A stretch of 64,000 nt of DNA from Bugula neritina (Eukaryota; Bryozoa; Gymnolaemata; Cheilostomatida; Bugulidae), in the NCBI GenBank assembly GCA_964035545.1, contig OZ037772.1, positions 6,912,389 through 6,976,388 on the forward strand, read 5' to 3'. Positions 60,705 to 64,000 of this stretch are shown here, in pieces (position 1 is the stretch's first letter; the number at the start of each line of letters is the position of its first letter). The notes below the pieces were generated by a model. It was not told the origin of the DNA. It saw nothing but the letters and a program-made list of their open reading frames with translations, and searched no databases. The translations under genes and the position numbers were made by a program.

Positions 60705-63700
60705 TGTGACCCCTCACGACAAAACCGGGAACTTGGCGGCATTCATGAAGTGTAGTAAATGAAGGTTAAATTTTGAAAAACCAAAAATTGAAATTGTTTG
60801 CCAGTTTTTAAATTTTAAAATTTTCTTATACAGAAAAACTCAAGGATTTCAAATATCATATTTTCGCAAGCATTTGCTAATTCCTTCAACCTCAAAATCA
60901 ACTCTAAAGTTGGTAACTATGCATTAAATATTTCTTCAAAATGGCGGATCGTAGTCAAGTTAACTCGGAGTTATCATTACTATTACGAAAATGAAATTAA
61001 AACATTTCATAGCGCGGAATCCTACAAATAATTCTTTGTTTAATAAAGGTAGCTCTTGCATTCTCCTCGCATGATAGGAAGCCTACTTCTGAAACTAAGT
61101 TTAGTATTAGCTATTTTTGGCGCTGGCTGCAAAGATTAAGTTAGCTTTTAACGCAACTAATTTCCTTAGCTGTAGTTTAATATTGATCTTTATCTTTGGA
61201 CTTTATGATTAAATCACTACAAAACAGGTAATTATACTGAAAATAGCTCATTTACGCTACTAAATAATTATATAACTTACTAGTAGTTATTAACTTATAC
61301 TTATAGTTAAAGTTATACTTCTACTTCTAATGTTGTAGTTGTTGAATTTAATAATAATATTATTATTAATAATCATGATTAAAATATCATAATCAATCCG
61401 AGTTATATGCTTATTAAGTTATTTTTATTAATAAATAATAATAGTATTACATTTTCATTTTGATTTAGTGATTTACTCTAGCCTATGTAGGTCAAATGCT
61501 TTCTAATTCTTGACTTTCATTTTTAACAGTTGATGCTAAAAAGATGATATTTTTAACTTGAAATTTTTAGTATTGAGTGTTTTATTTTTATTCAAAATTA
61601 AATGCTCATACTCACATTGATAATACTATTAAATAGGGTTCAGTATTACACTAATACTATTAGTAATTCTTTCAGTTAGTTCTTGTGATAATCTTATTGA
61701 ATATTATATTATTATGATCATTAACTTGAAGTTCATAGTATTAAATGTTCATTTTCATATTGATTATTTATAGAAATTTTAAGTCTGGGCATGTTAAGTG
61801 GTCCACAGTCAGCGGAGCGCCACTTTTATATTGAATATGAATAATCTATACATAATCTATACTCATACTGAAATATCGAATGTGATTCAATTTGAATAAG
61901 TTCAAGTATAATAATAATATTCATAATAACAGTGATTAAGATCTTTAAGAGTGAAACAATAATAATGATGTCAAAATCAAGTCACTTGTTGTTAGTCACT
62001 GTCAGCCTAACACTTACAGCTACCCTTAGTTTAAATCTTATAGTTATCTATGACTATTAGAATACATCACTTTTATCATGCAAGACTTTCCAGTTTCAAA
62101 ATAGAATTGGAGTACTACAACTACTTATGCTGATTTATTTATATCTAAGTAAATAATTGAATTTAAATTGGTTTTGCAGTAGCTATATTTAGTAGGTTTT
62201 GTTGCTACTTGGCTAGCTCTGTCTACTCACTTTGAATTGAATGTTAAATAGTATATTGATTAGTTAGTTGTTTTATTTTTCAAATGCAAGCTCATTGCTT
62301 TAGTACTACAGATTCAAACATGCTAAATATTCAAATGACTTAATTTTTTATGGCAATAGGAAAAGAAAATATTAATATTACTACATCATGATTATTATTC
62401 AAGAATATAACATTGTTTCCATTTTAGGAAAGTGAAGATGTGAGGGCAACATGATGGAACTTGTCGATGAGGTGCTGTTTGGTATGTCGCCTATACAGCT
62501 CAAGAGCATGCCGCATATAACCTATCATTCTTACACTTGTGATCCGGACTCCCTGCATTTGGAGAGCTACCGCTTGCAAGCTTATAGCTTCTGCTAACTT
62601 TACTCGAAAAAAGGTGTCTAGTATTTCATTATGCTCAAAAATTTTATAAATAACTAGTTTGCAAACGTGCCTTCAAACTCGCTATAAACTTAAATGTTGA
62701 GAAATTGCTCAATAATTATTAGCTGCTGTAATATAGTAGTTAAATGGTGTTAAAACAATTACATTTTATAGCCAGATTTAATTTCTAATGCACTATTGTT
62801 CTCTTTTATAATCTAAAAATAAGTTTAATGTTACAATTGCAGGTCTAAGTGGCTATAGATGAACAGGGTAGATTTATAGTAACAGCATCTATTAACTTTG
62901 ACTACTGGAATATCGTTTGTAGCAGCAATTAAGCTCTTGGTTATGTGCTTATACTCTGTAAACTCACGCTATGAAGAACAAGGACATAGATTCAGAGACC
63001 ATACGAACCACCTAAGCAGTCTTTCTGCTATATGAATTAATTTAAGTTTCATTTATGCTGAATTTCTACACTTTTATCTGTTTATAATAATTGATTTGAA
63101 GATTAAAAATAACTTTTACCTCATTTTCTTGTATGGATACTCAATATCTCAACTGATTCCCTATGTGTAACTTTTGATCACTCTACATTGTAACTGTATG
63201 ACTGAATAAATTTTGTATAATATTGTAATAATTGAATGATTCTCTCATATGATTTTTACGCACTAAACAATTGATACTATCGAATGGCATGGCTCAATAG
63301 CTACAGTTGGACATGTTACATGAGATATTAATAGTGAGGGAAATAGCAAACGTAAAACAGGAAATGGCTGCCATTTTGTTTCATACGACACCTAGTTAGC
63401 ATAGTTGGTTCAAATGAATGTCGGTGCAAAAAAGTGCTTAAAGGTCCTTATATGTGCTGAAAGTAGCAAAATTTTCAACTGTTATCACAATTTAATAGCT
63501 ATTCGGGAAAATAAAGTTACAACAAGTTTGGCGGCCATCTTTGACCTAATTTTTTGTTTAGGAAACGTAAAAACTGGTTGAGCTGAAAGCCCATACTTAA
63601 ACAAATGTTTTGATACCAAATTTGTCCAGTTTGCTAGAATAAAAAAGCCCGTTGCTAAGGCTTGACAAATGTAAACAAATAATCCATAAATTATTCCAGA

Positions 63701-63912
63701 CCTCCTTACTTTAAAAGCGAATTTCTCAAAAACGAAAATTGACTGTTTTAAAAACGCCAAGGCTTTTGAATATCAATATCTCGAGTTCTATTTGCACTAG
63801 AGACTTCAAACAAATTGCAAAATGATTGCAAAGATCTGCTCTTTAACTTTGTACTGATAACTCAATTTTGAAAGACTGACCAACGTTCCCTGTTTTGTGG
63901 TGGGAGGTCACA
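60705..63912. mobile_element. 3.2-kb TIR element without a transposase, in an intron of gene 5
   Basis: The left end TGTGACCCCTCACGACAAAA and the reverse complement of the right end TGTGACCTCCCACCACAAAA are alike over about 35 bases, and TATA flanks both sides. The corresponding intron of gene 3 near 46405-46445 reads through without it ('caaagtacatggtataag'), giving the empty site. The interior has no transposase. It contains a possible small spliced unit: acceptor-like 'cattttag' at 62428, ATG at 62452, donor GTATGT at 62481, acceptor TTGCAG at 62844. It looks non-autonomous; the superfamily is not assigned. Confidence 0.8.
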
Positions 63913-64000
63913 TATATGGTGTGATCTTGAAATAGAATTTTTGTCTTAGCTTGGATAATATGCACAGTGTTAGAGTTGTTATATATTGTACTTAAAACAC
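63913..64000 (-). other. continuation of the gene 5 intron
   Basis: 'agcttggataatatgcacag' here matches 'agcttggataatacacacag' near 51040 in gene 3's equivalent intron, so the host intron resumes after the element and runs out of the window. Confidence 0.7.

Overview
The window looks like nuclear DNA from an AT-rich invertebrate animal. Genes are split by GT-AG introns of about 0.2-12 kb. Host protein families are metazoan (RING/B-box/coiled-coil/beta-propeller proteins, a Zasp-like PDZ protein), and metazoan-type mobile elements are abundant. I cannot name the species. Coordinates, splice sites and reading frames were worked out by eye.

The backbone is a family of TRIM-like genes with one exon plan: RING 170 bp, B-box-like 160 bp, B-box2 181 bp, coiled coil 200 bp, coiled coil 277 bp, propeller about 669 bp, short terminal exon. 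Intron phases are identical between copies. Gene 1 (plus, 553-4748) lacks its 5' exons because the window starts inside it. Gene 2 (plus, 14909-20141) is complete, 596 residues. Gene 3 (minus, 52847-31977) spans 21 kb and has a 1-base frameshift in its B-box2 exon. Gene 5 (minus, 60611-56412) runs off the right side. Debris of another copy (a RING start and a terminal exon) lies at 54.1 and 55.9 kb. Between genes 1 and 2 is a 10-kb array of repeated flanks with two extra copies of the promoter/5' noncoding exon segment.

Between the plus and minus TRIM blocks sit a six-exon gene for an unrecognised 453-residue protein (21996-24939, plus) and a three-exon PDZ protein gene (27584-25722, minus) whose second intron appears to be GC-AG. 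Intron 1 of the PDZ gene carries a perfect 49-base hairpin with a hammerhead-like core in sense orientation. At 29652-30036 two near-identical arms in inverted orientation each contain a complete 47-nt hammerhead ribozyme motif next to (TA)n. This architecture is known from Penelope-like elements. A decayed piggyBac transposase follows at 30.7-31.5 kb.

The 12-kb intron of gene 3 contains a truncated, decayed Polinton/Maverick-like virus-derived element (about 34.5-42.88 kb): protein-primed type B DNA polymerase, adenain-like protease, capsid-type proteins, a repeat-built fibre-like protein, and small genes on the opposite strand. It abuts a degraded Ty3/gypsy element (42.88-45.43 kb) and may have inserted into it. 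A second gypsy copy with two LTRs (47.69-50.97 kb, minus) lies in another intron of gene 3. A 3.2-kb terminal-inverted-repeat element (60705-63912) sits in the matching intron of gene 5. Comparing paralogous introns gives the empty sites for these insertions. A pair of about 750-bp TIR elements (2356-3105, 8892-9647) and long (TA)n and (GT)n tracts complete the window. I saw no CRISPR array, rRNA or tRNA.
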